Assembly: GCA_026399515.1 (NCBI GenBank)
Contig: JAPLQT010000128.1
Location: forward strand, 39,697 to 74,779
Source: Pseudomonadota bacterium
GTDB taxonomy: Bacteria > Pseudomonadota > Gammaproteobacteria > Burkholderiales > Rhodocyclaceae
Direction: 5' to 3'
Length of the DNA: 35,083 nucleotides
This document shows positions 25,489 to 33,754 of this stretch, one piece after another. The position numbers and the translations under genes were made by a program. The notes below the pieces were generated by a model. It made no database searches. It was not told where the DNA came from and saw only the letters and a program-made list of their open reading frames with translations. Within the stretch, counting starts at the first letter, position 1, and each line of letters starts with the position of its first letter.

Positions 25489-25518
25489 ATTTTAGCACTC
25501 TCGGCCTAAGAGTGCCAA
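25489..25518 (-). promoter_or_regulatory. rpoH promoter overlapped by a CIRCE (HrcA) operator
   Basis: On the plus strand TTAGCACTC (25492-25500), 9 bases, then GAGTGCCAA (25510-25518): this is the CIRCE consensus TTAGCACTC-N9-GAGTGCTAA with one mismatch. On the minus strand TTGGCA and TAAAAT, 18 bases apart (25518-25513 and 25494-25489), form a sigma-70-like promoter exactly over it. Bound HrcA would block it. Confidence 0.85.
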
Positions 25519-25580
25519 TCTTGAATTTAGTTCTGTGCTGACAGGCTGTTCCGTGTCGCAAAACGACCTCAGGTGGACGT

Positions 25581-25621
25581 TTGACGTGCGTCAATGCCGG
25601 TACCCCGGTCACGACTATGCT
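25581..25621 (+). promoter_or_regulatory. FNR/CRP-family box and promoter of the glp operon
   Basis: TTGAC-GTGC-GTCAA (25581-25594) fits the FNR/DNR-type half-site pattern. TATGCT at 25616-25621 is a plausible -10, giving a start near 25628 and a box centre near -41, the class II activator position. An inverted repeat CGACTA/TAGTCG (25612-25628) covers the -10 and could be a repressor site. The promoter is predicted, not proven. Confidence 0.55.
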
Positions 25622-25698
25622 TTAGTCGAATAGGTGACTTAAGGGAATTGCGCACACCGTCGAAACAGGGCATCGCCAGACGTGCAAGAAGGGCAGAA

Positions 25699-27315
25699 TT
25701 GAATTCTCCATCTCTCATCCAGACCCAGGTTCTGATCATCGGCGGCGGCGTCACGGGCACGGCGCTGGCCCGCGACCTTGCGTTGCGCGGCGTCGACTGC
25801 ATCCTCGTCGAGAAAGACGACATCAATGCCGGCGCCTCGGGGCGCAATCATGGCCTGCTCCACAGCGGCGCCCGCTACGTCGCCGGCGACCGCGAGGCGG
25901 CGATGGAGTGCCGCGCCGAAGGCGAGATTCTCAAGCGCGTGGCGGCGCAGACGATCCAGGACACCGGCGGCTACTTTGTCGCGGTGCAAGGCGACGACGA
26001 ACGCTACATCGCCGATTTTCCGTCGTACTGCGCCCGGTCGGGAATCAGCGCGCGCGCAGTCGACGTCGCAACGGCACGCGCGCTGGAACCGGCGATCTCG
26101 GAACGCACGATCGCGGTGTTCGAGGTGCCCGACGCGGCGATCGACCCGTTCCGGCTCTCCCTGGAAAGCATGGCGCAGGCCAGCAGCCTGGGAGCGCGAC
26201 TGATGCGGCGCAGCCGCGTGGTGGGCTTCGAACGCGAGGGGCGGCGGATTCGCGCGGTACGGGTGCTATCCCTGGGCGGCGGGACGGAGGTGCGGATCGA
26301 AGCCGCGCAGGTGGTCAACGCTTCGGGCGCGTGGGCGCGGGAGGTGGCGCTGCTCGCCGACGCTCCGATAGCGATGACTTACTCCAAGGGAACCTTGCTG
26401 GTTACCCACACCCGCCTGGCCCACCGCGTGGTGAACCGCCTGCGGCGGCCCGGCAACGCCGACATCATGATGCCGGGCGGCACGGTGTCCATCGTCGGCA
26501 CGACGTCGACGCGCGTGGACACCCTGGACGACGTGCACCCCACGACGGTTGAGGCCGACCTGATCGTCGAGGAGGCCGCGCGGATGCTGCCGACGCTCGC
26601 GACGACGCGCTTCATTCGAGCTTATGCGGGGGTACGGCCGCTGCTGGGCTCCGCGGGCGCGGCGGACAGCCGTGCCGTCTCCCGCGGCTTCGCCCTGTTC
26701 GACCATGAGGATCAGGGGCTGGATAACCTGGCGACCATCACCGGCGGCAAGCTCACCACTTGCCGGCTGATGGCCGAACGGGCCGCGGATCTGGTCTGCC
26801 GGCGCCTCGGCGTGACGCGCCCCTGCCTGACCGCCACGACGCCCTTGCCGGTATCCCCGGAATGCGAGTGGACCGCGCCGGGCCATTCTGCACGCGAATG
26901 GATCCGCTCCCACAGGCCCGACGACACGCTGCTGTGCGAATGCGAAATGGTGCCGGGCAGTGCCGTCGATGCCATCTACGCCGCGCTGCGCTCGGCCGGC
27001 GACACCCCGACGCTGACCGACATCGGCTTGCGCAGCCGCGTCGGTAAAGGTGCCTGCCAGGGGGGCTTCTGCGCCGTGCGCACCGTGGCGCACCTTTATC
27101 AGCGCGGCGATTTCCAGGCGCGGCGCGGCCTCGGCGAGATTCTCGATTTCTTCGGCGAGCGCTGGCGCGGCCAGCACGCTGTCCTCTGGGGTGAGCAACT
27201 CGCCCAGGCGGAGTTGATGGAGGCGCTGCACTGCGGATTGTTCGGAGAGGAGTTGCGCGGCGCCAAGCCGCTCGCCGACCCGACTGCCGATGCGGCGGAC
27301 GCGGTGTCGCGATGA
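25699..27315 (+). CDS. glpA: Anaerobic glycerol-3-phosphate dehydrogenase subunit A
   Basis: 538 residues from TTG 25699, chosen because AAGAAGGG ends 5 bases upstream and the protein then begins close to the FAD loop (VLIIGGGVTGTALARDLALRG). The length matches E. coli GlpA. The FAD oxidoreductase domain has GRNHGLLHSGARY, GTTSTRVDTLDDVHPT and the GGKLTTCRLMAE end motif. The C-terminal BFD-like [2Fe-2S] domain is marked by CECEMVPGS and GKGACQGGFCAVR. It oxidises glycerol-3-phosphate to dihydroxyacetone phosphate. It overlaps glpB by four bases. The FNR-type box upstream implies low-oxygen expression. Confidence 0.94.
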   Translation: MNSPSLIQTQVLIIGGGVTGTALARDLALRGVDCILVEKDDINAGASGRNHGLLHSGARYVAGDREAAMECRAEGEILKRVAAQTIQDTGGYFVAVQGDDERYIADFPSYCARSGISARAVDVATARALEPAISERTIAVFEVPDAAIDPFRLSLESMAQASSLGARLMRRSRVVGFEREGRRIRAVRVLSLGGGTEVRIEAAQVVNASGAWAREVALLADAPIAMTYSKGTLLVTHTRLAHRVVNRLRRPGNADIMMPGGTVSIVGTTSTRVDTLDDVHPTTVEADLIVEEAARMLPTLATTRFIRAYAGVRPLLGSAGAADSRAVSRGFALFDHEDQGLDNLATITGGKLTTCRLMAERAADLVCRRLGVTRPCLTATTPLPVSPECEWTAPGHSAREWIRSHRPDDTLLCECEMVPGSAVDAIYAALRSAGDTPTLTDIGLRSRVGKGACQGGFCAVRTVAHLYQRGDFQARRGLGEILDFFGERWRGQHAVLWGEQLAQAELMEALHCGLFGEELRGAKPLADPTADAADAVSR

Positions 27316-28616
27316 CCGGCGTACGGCGAAACAGCTGCGACGTCGCGGTGATCGGCGCCGGCATGGCGGGCATGGCGGCCGCCTTGTTTGCGGTGGAACG
27401 TGGCCTGTCGTGCATCCAGATCGGCAGCGGCGGCGGCATTCTGTTCGCCAGCGGGTTGCTCGACCTCCTGGCTGTCCACCCAGTGGCCGAGCGTTGCCTG
27501 TGGCAATCTCCCTACACCGCCCTCGATGCGCTAGCGGGGGAGCAGCCCGACCACCCTCTGGCACGCGTCGCTCCGGTTTCAATCCGCGCTGCGTTCGAGA
27601 GCTTCGTCACGGCCCTCGCCTCCGCAGGACTCGCTTACGCTCCGCTGGGCGAGCGGAACCGTAGCGTGCTCACGTCGATCGGGACCGTCAAGACCACGTA
27701 CGGCGTGCCCGTGACTATGGTCGCGGGCGCGGACGCATTAGACGGACGGGCACGCTGCCTGCTGGTGGACTTCCGTGGGCTGCGCGAATTCAGCGCGCAT
27801 CAGATCGCCGCGACGCTGGCCGATCGCTGGCCTGAGTTGCGCCACCAGCGGATCGATTTTCCTGGGTTCGAAACCGTGCCCGAACTGTACGCCGTCCATC
27901 TTGCGCGTGCCCTGGAAACCGTGGAAACGCGCGAGCGGACGATTGCTCTGATAAGGCCGCTGGTGGGCGATGCGCGCGCGGTCGGACTCCCTGCCGTCCT
28001 AGGCCTCGAACGCTCGCGCGAAGTTCACGCGGCATTCGAGGCGGGACTCGGCGTGCCGGTGTTCGAGATACCGACCATGCCGACATCGGTGCCGGGGTTG
28101 CGGCTGCTGGGGGCGCTGGAAGCGGCCGTGTCGTCCCACGGCGTGCGGCGGCGCCACCAGGCGAGCGTACGTGCGCTGACCTACGACGGAAATATGGAAA
28201 CAGCGACGCTCGACCTCGAAGGTGTTCCTGGCGGCGAGCGCGTGACCGCCCGCGCGGTGGTGCTGGCGACCGGCCGATTCAGTGGACGCGGGCTCGCCGC
28301 CGACCGAGGCTACGTCCGCGAGAGCATCCTCGGCTTGCCGGTGCATCAGCCGGCCTCGCGCGAGGCGTGGCACAAGCGCGACTTTTTGGATCCATCGGGC
28401 CACGCCATCAACCGCGCCGGCTTGAGGGTAGACGATGCCTGGCGGCCGCTGGACACGGACGGCAAACCGGCCTGGCCGCGGCTGTTTGCGGTCGGCTCCA
28501 TCCTCGCCCACCAGGACTGGATGCGCTCGAAATGCGGCTCAGGGCTGGCAATCGCCACGGCCTGGGCGGCGGTGGAACAAGTGGCGCATCGGCTCGGCGC
28601 GACTGCGGCCGGGTAG
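27312..28616 (+). CDS. glpB: Anaerobic glycerol-3-phosphate dehydrogenase subunit B
   Basis: 434 residues, slightly longer than E. coli GlpB. The flavin-binding N-terminus is DVAVIGAGMAGMAAALFAVERG, then GGGILFASGLLDLLAV. The C-terminal region has GSILAHQDWMRSKCGSGLAIATAWAA, the usual GlpB end. It is the flavin subunit that passes electrons from GlpA to the membrane partner. It overlaps glpA by ATGA and precedes the membrane protein by 4 bases, so the operon is tightly coupled. Confidence 0.92.
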   Translation: MTGVRRNSCDVAVIGAGMAGMAAALFAVERGLSCIQIGSGGGILFASGLLDLLAVHPVAERCLWQSPYTALDALAGEQPDHPLARVAPVSIRAAFESFVTALASAGLAYAPLGERNRSVLTSIGTVKTTYGVPVTMVAGADALDGRARCLLVDFRGLREFSAHQIAATLADRWPELRHQRIDFPGFETVPELYAVHLARALETVETRERTIALIRPLVGDARAVGLPAVLGLERSREVHAAFEAGLGVPVFEIPTMPTSVPGLRLLGALEAAVSSHGVRRRHQASVRALTYDGNMETATLDLEGVPGGERVTARAVVLATGRFSGRGLAADRGYVRESILGLPVHQPASREAWHKRDFLDPSGHAINRAGLRVDDAWRPLDTDGKPAWPRLFAVGSILAHQDWMRSKCGSGLAIATAWAAVEQVAHRLGATAAG

Positions 28617-28620
28617 AGTC

Positions 28621-30327
28621 ATGTCGCCAACGCTCTTCCAGATATCCCTCTACGCATCGCTGGCGTTGTGCGCTTTGGGCCTGCTGTGGCGTGTCTCGAC
28701 TTGGTTCAGGATCCGCATCGGTCCCGACGCACGCGTGGTCACGGCATCGCAGCGGGTAGCCGCGCTATTCCGGGGCGCCGCTGCGGCGCTGTTCACGCTG
28801 AGAGTGTTTCACGTCCTCGGCACCTTGTTCCTCGACGTGCTGCTCCAGCGCAGGCTCTATTTGAACGACAAGCTGCGCTGGCTCGGACACCTGCTCATCT
28901 TCGTCGGATTCATGGCTCTGCTGCTGATGCACGCGCTCGCGCCGGTCGTGACCGTGAAGCTGTTCCATGGCTACGAGTCCACCCGGGATCCCTATCTGTT
29001 CCTGCGCAACCTCTTCGGAGCGATGATGGTGATCGGATTGGCACTGTTCCTCTTCGGATTGTGGCGCCGGCGCACGGTCTTTGCGCCTGTGCGCCGACCC
29101 ACGGCTGCGGCCTTCATGGGACTCCTGGGGTTCGTCCTGGTGACGGGTTTCCTGCTCGAAGCGGACAAGATCGCCTCGCCGCGGGCTTTCTACCGCATGG
29201 CCAAGCAGTTCAACGGCACCTCCGATCCGGCGGAACTCAAGCCACTGCGCGCCGTCTGGGCCAGGGAGTTCGGCGTGGCGTTCGACGATCTGAAGGAACC
29301 GATAGCGCCGGAGGTGATGGAGAAAGGGCGCGAAATGCATGAGGATGATTGCGCGACCTGCCACGCCAAGCCCACGTCGGCCTTCGTCTCCTACCCTGTC
29401 GCCCGGATGCTGGCGCCGCTGGTGGGCCTTCTGGATGCGGGAGGCGCGGATGTATGGCTGCTCTATCTCCACGTATTTGCCTGCTTCCTCGGCTTGGCGA
29501 CGCTGCCGTTTACCCGCTTCCATCACGCAGTGGCCGCCCCGGTCGGCCTGCTGGTCAATGGCGCGGCGCCGAATCGGGAGTTCTCCGCCGCCGGCCGCGC
29601 ATCGCGTCGGGCGTTGGCGATGGACGCCTGTGTGCATTGCGGTATCTGCGACACCCACTGCTCGGTGGCCCCGCTGGCGCGCTATCTGGGCAACCCGTAT
29701 CTCCTGCCCTCGCACAAGCTCATCGCCGCTGGCGAGCTTGCCGGTGGCCGCTTGCCGCGGTCGGGTGAAGAAGACGAAAGGCGGCGGATCGCCGAGGGAG
29801 CCTTCCTCTGCACCGACTGCGGACGCTGTACCGACGTCTGCCCGGTGGGACTGGACCTGGAGGACCTGTGGCAGGCTGGGTGCGACGACCTCTCCGCCGC
29901 AGGCCTTCCGGCGCCGGCACAGTGGGTGCAGGCACGTCCCACCCTGGCGTGGGCCGAGTCCATGGAGGCGCAGCCCTGGCAACAAGACGCCGGCCACGAC
30001 GCCCGTTATGCGCCGCTCTCCGCCGACCGCCGCAGCTTCTCACGCTGCGTCCAGTGCCAGACCTGCACCAACGTCTGCCCCGTGGTGGCGCACAGCATGG
30101 ATCCCGCATACGGCGTCGACCTGACTCCGCAGAAGGTGATGAACCTGCTGCGACTGGGCCTGCGCGACCTCACCCTGGGTTCGCGCATGGTCTGGAATTG
30201 CGCCACCTGCTACCAGTGCCAGGAGAACTGCCCCGAAGGCATACGCGTCGCCGACATCATGGTCGAGTTGCGCGCGCTGGCAGTGCGCCGCCTGGGCGCA
30301 GTCAGAAGCTGGAGGGCACCGTCATGA
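28621..30327 (+). CDS. Membrane heme/iron-sulfur fusion protein (NarI/HdrE-like plus double HdrC-like)
   Basis: 568 residues from ATG 28621. The N-terminal half has about six membrane helices with several His residues (RVFHVLG, LGHLLIF, LLMHALAP, YLHVFACF, RFHHAVA), as in NarI/DsrM/HdrE-type quinone-reactive cytochromes b. Inside its loop is a c-type heme motif C244-A-T-C247-H248. The C-terminal half has four CxxCxxCxxxC sets: C337-C347, C397-C407, C476-C486 and C527-C537, that is, two HdrC-like ferredoxin modules. It takes the place of the usual GlpC. It overlaps the next gene by four bases. It probably moves electrons between GlpAB and the quinone pool; the architecture resembles QmoC with an extra module. 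Function is inferred. Confidence 0.85.
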   Translation: MSPTLFQISLYASLALCALGLLWRVSTWFRIRIGPDARVVTASQRVAALFRGAAAALFTLRVFHVLGTLFLDVLLQRRLYLNDKLRWLGHLLIFVGFMALLLMHALAPVVTVKLFHGYESTRDPYLFLRNLFGAMMVIGLALFLFGLWRRRTVFAPVRRPTAAAFMGLLGFVLVTGFLLEADKIASPRAFYRMAKQFNGTSDPAELKPLRAVWAREFGVAFDDLKEPIAPEVMEKGREMHEDDCATCHAKPTSAFVSYPVARMLAPLVGLLDAGGADVWLLYLHVFACFLGLATLPFTRFHHAVAAPVGLLVNGAAPNREFSAAGRASRRALAMDACVHCGICDTHCSVAPLARYLGNPYLLPSHKLIAAGELAGGRLPRSGEEDERRRIAEGAFLCTDCGRCTDVCPVGLDLEDLWQAGCDDLSAAGLPAPAQWVQARPTLAWAESMEAQPWQQDAGHDARYAPLSADRRSFSRCVQCQTCTNVCPVVAHSMDPAYGVDLTPQKVMNLLRLGLRDLTLGSRMVWNCATCYQCQENCPEGIRVADIMVELRALAVRRLGAVRSWRAPS

Positions 30328-31130
30328 AATATGCGCTGTTCCTCGGCTGCAAAATCCCGTCCCGGCTGCCGGCCTACGAAGCGTCGACGCGCACCGTGTT
30401 GGCGCATCTGGGTGTTACGCTGGTCGCTCTGGTGTTCAACTGATGTGGTTATCCCGCCCGCAACGTCAGCCGCGACGCCTTCGTGGTCGCCGCGGCCCGC
30501 AACCTGGCCCTGGCCGAGCGCGCCGGCCTAAACGTGCTGACGCCGTGCACCTGCTGCTTCGGCACGCTGCGGCACGCGATTCGCTTCCTGGACGAGGCCG
30601 CGGAACTGCGCTCGCGCGTTGCGCAGGCGCTGGCCGCCGAAGACCTCGCCTGGTCAGGGAAGGCCGAGGTCGAGCACCTGTTGCCGGTGCTGTCACGGGT
30701 GATCGGCGCCGACGCGCTTGCCGCCGCGGTCCGCGCCCCGCGCACCGGCCTGCGTGTCGCCGCCCAGTATGGCTGCCATGCGCTGCGCCCCGGCAACGTG
30801 GCCCGTTTCGACAACCCGATGGCGCCGACGATCTTCGAGACCTTGATCCGCTTAACCGGTGCGACCCCGGTCGACTGGCCCATGCGCCTGGACTGCTGCG
30901 GCGATCCGCTGCACGAGGCAAACGCCCCACTGTCGGAGCACATCACGCGCGCCAAGATCTCCGATGCCCTGGCGTCCGGTGCCGAAGTCATGTGCACGGC
31001 CTGCCCCCACTGCCACCTGCGCTTCGACGCGGTTCAGGCGGATACCCCCGACCAGTCGATTCAAACACTGCTCTACACGCAGCTTCTCGGGCTGGCAATG
31101 GGCCTGCCTGCCAAATCCCTGGGGCTCTAG
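30324..31130 (+). CDS. HdrB-like CCG-domain protein with in-frame TGA (possible selenocysteine)
   Basis: The 268-codon frame from ATG 30324 is interrupted only by TGA at 30441-30443 (codon 40). Reading through gives a complete HdrB-like protein. The first CCG domain has Cys9, codon 40 (TGA), Cys41, Cys75 and Cys78 (context FN-TGA-CGYP and PCTCC). The second CCG domain is intact (YGCHALRP, DCCGDP, CTACPHC). In HdrB these positions bind two noncubane [4Fe-4S] clusters, and codon 40 is normally Cys. TGA is one base from both Cys codons and is used for selenocysteine in known redox proteins. A possible SECIS-like hairpin lies at 30469-30493. Alternatives are a real nonsense mutation or sequence error. 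It ends the glp operon and likely completes the dehydrogenase complex. Confidence 0.75.
30469..30493 (+). promoter_or_regulatory. Candidate bacterial SECIS-like hairpin
   Basis: GCGAC (30472-30476) pairs with GTCGC (30486-30490) around a 9-base loop GCCTTCGTG. After one C-C mismatch two more pairs form. The loop begins 33 bases after the TGA and has G at its first position, both within the range I recall for bacterial SECIS elements. Hairpins are common in GC-rich DNA, so support is modest. Confidence 0.3.
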
Positions 31131-31196
31131 GGCGTATTCTCAGTAGCCGGAAGCAGCGTGCGCCGAAACGCCAGACTTCGTGCCTGCGCGATGTTG

Positions 31197-31412
31197 TCAG
31201 GCCGCCTTGTTCATCCTTGAACGGACAAAATCGGCACCGTGCCCCTTTTCACTCGAATAGGAGCGACTGAGCAATGTCCAGCCATAGCGCAGCGCCGTTT
31301 CGATCGCCCGGTCAAGATCGTGCTTGTTGTCAAAGATTAATTGTCTATGCTCCAGCGCCTGGTTTTCCGCTGAGTGCTGCAAAGGAATTACGGCCGGTGG
31401 GTCGGTCCACAT
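31197..31412 (-). CDS. Small protein of unknown function
   Basis: 71 residues from ATG 31412, which has AAAGGAG 8 bases upstream; this strong ribosome site is the best evidence that the gene is real. The protein is soluble and charged (NKHDLDRAIETALRYGWTLL in the middle, ending RSRMNKAA). The family is not recognised and no motif is seen. It is convergent with the glp operon, with a 66-base gap. Confidence 0.5.
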   Translation of the reverse strand: MWTDPPAVIPLQHSAENQALEHRQLIFDNKHDLDRAIETALRYGWTLLSRSYSSEKGHGADFVRSRMNKAA

Positions 31413-31744
31413 CTGCGTCGCTCCTTTCAAACTGGGCCAATGGACTTCTGCTTATTCTGTTACGACGGCCCTCATTTCATGAATTGAAAATGAAGCGGAA
31501 AACGCCCTGAAATCAAGCTTTAACCGCCCAGGTAGAAGGCCTTGCCCGCTCCAAATGGAATACGCCGGGGTAGGTACATATATGCACCGCATTGCGGGAT
31601 CGGCACGTACAGGACGCTCGGATGAATTCCCGGTTACCGATACGACAATCCCAAAACCGTCCGCGACATGTCCGGGCAGCAGCCCTCCCAAAGAAATTTT
31701 TATCATCAACGCCCACAGCCAGTGTTGTTCTCACGTAAAAGCGT
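31413..31744. other. Intergenic stretch before HU without a convincing gene
   Basis: Short open frames exist on both strands but none has a ribosome site or family-like sequence. It presumably holds the promoter of the small minus-strand gene and part of the HU control region. Confidence 0.5.
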
Positions 31745-31750
31745 TACAAT
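31745..31750 (+). promoter_or_regulatory. Possible -10 element of the HU gene
   Basis: TACAAT lies 39 bases before the HU start. No good -35 hexamer is found at 16-18 bases (TTGTTC at 31725 is only 14 away), so the promoter is tentative. Confidence 0.35.
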
Positions 31751-31789
31751 CTTTCTGCCGTTTTATTTACATCAACTAAAGGGGAACTC

Positions 31790-32092
31790 ATGAACAAATC
31801 TGAACTCATCGATGCTGCCGCCAAAGAAGCCGACGTTTCCAAAGCAGCTGCCGGCAAGGCCCTCGACGCAATCATCGGCGCCATCACCAAGGCGGTAGCC
31901 AAGGGCGATAGCGTCACCTTGATCGGTTTCGGCACCTTCAGTTCATCCAAGCGCGCAGCCCGCGTTGGACGGAATCCGCAGACCGGCAAAGAACTCAAGA
32001 TCGCGGCGACCACCGTACCCAAATTCAAGGCAGGCGCTGGATTCAAGGCAGCCGTTGGCGGCAAGAAGAAAGTCGCAGCCAAGAAAAAATAA
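31790..32092 (+). CDS. hupB: DNA-binding protein HU with Lys/Ala-rich tail
   Basis: 100 residues; AAAGGGG lies upstream of ATG 31790. The HU fold is clear: [24 protein letters not shown], and the DNA-binding arm [20 protein letters not shown] short Lys/Ala tail ([11 protein letters not shown]) extends the C-terminus. It compacts and bends DNA in the nucleoid. It is a single transcription unit closed by a strong terminator, set between the glp and ugp genes. Confidence 0.96.
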   Translation: MNKSELIDAAAKEADVSKAAAGKALDAIIGAITKAVAKGDSVTLIGFGTFSSSKRAARVGRNPQTGKELKIAATTVPKFKAGAGFKAAVGGKKKVAAKKK

Positions 32093-32118
32093 GCTATCGG
32101 TTGAGTAGCTCATGACGA

Positions 32119-32149
32119 CAAGGCTGCAGGAATGCAGCCTTGTTTTTTT
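32119..32149 (+). terminator. Rho-independent terminator after HU
   Basis: CAAGGCTGCA (32119-32128), loop GGAA, TGCAGCCTTG (32133-32142), then seven T. A textbook intrinsic terminator 27 bases after the stop. Confidence 0.95.
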
Positions 32150-32409
32150 GTGCCTATCGACTCCGGCATGTCGACGGAAACCACCCTCAGGCCCGAGCGC
32201 AAGCCGCCCATAGGATGCTGAAGATAGTGTTGGCAGGGCCGAGCGATACCTGTCGTTAATGAGCGAATCCTGGAACGGCCTGCGAACGCGAAATCAGCAA
32301 GCTGCCTCTTTGCGACGGTGCAGCTTGTAATATCGAAGTCATTTTGATCTGCTATTATGGTATTTGATTGTCAATATTACCTTGTACTTAACTGATCGAG
32401 GAGATAGCA
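32150..32409 (+). promoter_or_regulatory. Region upstream of ugpB
   Basis: The last 80 bases are markedly AT-rich compared with the surroundings and contain GGTATTTGA/TCAATATTACC, an imperfect inverted repeat (32359-32381). The ugpB promoter must lie here, but no convincing -35/-10 pair or Pho box was found. Confidence 0.4.
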
Positions 32410-33726
32410 ATGAAGATGGGAATGAAGACATTGGCATCCGTGCTGCTCGCAGCGGGGCTGCTCCAGGCGACTGCTGCCGTGGCCCAGACAGAAATCCAGT
32501 GGTGGCACTCGATGGGCGGTGCTCTCGGCGAAGCGCTGAACGGGCTGGCGACAAAGTTCAACGACAGCCAGAAGGAATACAAGGTCGTCGCCGTTTACAA
32601 AGGGCAGTACCCCGAGTCGATGACGGCCGCGATTGCGGCTTTCCGCGCCGGCAACGCGCCGCACCTGTTGCAAGTATTCGAGGTCGGCACCGCGACCATG
32701 ATGGCGGCCAAGGGCGCGATCGTGCCGGTGGCCACGGTGATGGCGGACGCCAAGGAACCGTTCGATCCAAAGGCCTACCTGCCGACCGTGACTGGCTATT
32801 ACTCGGACCTCAAGGGCAACATGCTGTCCTTCCCCTTCAACAGTTCCACGGTGATGTTCTACATCAACAAGGATGCCTTCAAGAAAGCCGGCCTGGATCC
32901 GGTGGCGCCAAAGACGTGGAAGGAAGTCCTCGTCGCCGCCGAGAAGCTGAAGGCGTCCGGGCAGTCCTGCGTCTACACGACCAGCTGGCCGTCGTGGATG
33001 CACATCGAGAACTTCAGCGCCTGGCATAACGTGCCGATCGGCACCAAGCAGAACGGCATGGGCGGCTTCGACACCGAGTTCACCTTCAATTCACCGCTGC
33101 ATGTACGCCACATAGCGATGCTCGGCGACATGGCGAAGAAAGGCCTATTTACCTACGCCGGACGCACCAACCAGGGAGACGCCAAGTTTTCCAGCGGCGA
33201 ATGCGCGATGTTCAGCGGCAGCGCGGGCGCCCAGGCCGGCATCAAAAAGACGGCGAAGTTCGAATGGTCGATCAATTTCATTCCGTATCACGACGACGTG
33301 AAGGATGCGCCGCAGAACTCGATCATCGGCGGTGCTTCGGTGTGGGTGATGGGCGGCAAGAAGCCGGCCGAGTACAAGGGCGTGGCAAAGTTCCTGGCCT
33401 TCCTCTCGCGACCCGAAATCCAGATGGAATGGCACACCACCACGGGCTATGTGCCGATCACGCAGGCGTCCTATGATTTGACGCGCCAGTCCGGCTTCTA
33501 CGACAAGAACCCCGGTGCCGACATGCCGGTGAAGCAGCTCACCAACAAGCTGCCGACCGCGAATTCGAAGGGCCTGCGCTTCGGCAATTACGTGCAGGGC
33601 CGCGAGGTGATCGAGGAGGAGTTGGAGGCTGTGTTCGCGGGCACGAAGGACGCCAAGACAGCTTTGAACGATGCCGTGAAGCGGGGCAACGAAATCCTGC
33701 GCAAGTTCCAGGCGGCGAACAAGTAG
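32410..33726 (+). CDS. ugpB: sn-Glycerol-3-phosphate-binding periplasmic protein
   Basis: 438 residues; GAGGAGA is 5 bases before ATG 32410. A signal peptide ends AAVA-QTEI. The mature start [16 protein letters not shown] is the UgpB hallmark. Further family segments are [32 protein letters not shown] and [11 protein letters not shown]. It captures G3P or glycerophosphodiesters for the UgpAE permease; an ATPase UgpC is expected beyond the window. With the glp operon 1.3 kb upstream, this forms a G3P uptake and respiration locus. Confidence 0.96.
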   Translation: MKMGMKTLASVLLAAGLLQATAAVAQTEIQWWHSMGGALGEALNGLATKFNDSQKEYKVVAVYKGQYPESMTAAIAAFRAGNAPHLLQVFEVGTATMMAAKGAIVPVATVMADAKEPFDPKAYLPTVTGYYSDLKGNMLSFPFNSSTVMFYINKDAFKKAGLDPVAPKTWKEVLVAAEKLKASGQSCVYTTSWPSWMHIENFSAWHNVPIGTKQNGMGGFDTEFTFNSPLHVRHIAMLGDMAKKGLFTYAGRTNQGDAKFSSGECAMFSGSAGAQAGIKKTAKFEWSINFIPYHDDVKDAPQNSIIGGASVWVMGGKKPAEYKGVAKFLAFLSRPEIQMEWHTTTGYVPITQASYDLTRQSGFYDKNPGADMPVKQLTNKLPTANSKGLRFGNYVQGREVIEEELEAVFAGTKDAKTALNDAVKRGNEILRKFQAANK

Positions 33727-33754
33727 ATTCAGAAACGCTGGGGCGCCGAACGGA

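Noticed and set aside
26266-27582. 438-codon open frame opposite glpA
   Set aside because: Arg-rich shadow of GlpA with no plausible start or fold.
28765-29997. 410-codon open frame opposite the membrane/Fe-S fusion gene
   Set aside because: Gln/His/Arg-rich antisense frame; the plus strand has four intact Fe-S motifs.
30443-31270. Separate gene starting at the ATG that overlaps the TGA
   Set aside because: That frame is Arg/Pro-rich and lacks CCG motifs; the conserved cysteines continue in the frame of the ATG at 30324.
31452-31709. 85-codon minus-strand frame before HU
   Set aside because: No ribosome site, no family-like sequence, and overlapped by equally long frames on the other strand.
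32369-32390. Pho box upstream of ugpB
   Set aside because: TTGTCAA and TTGTACT are 14 bases apart instead of 11, and neither matches CTGTCAT well.
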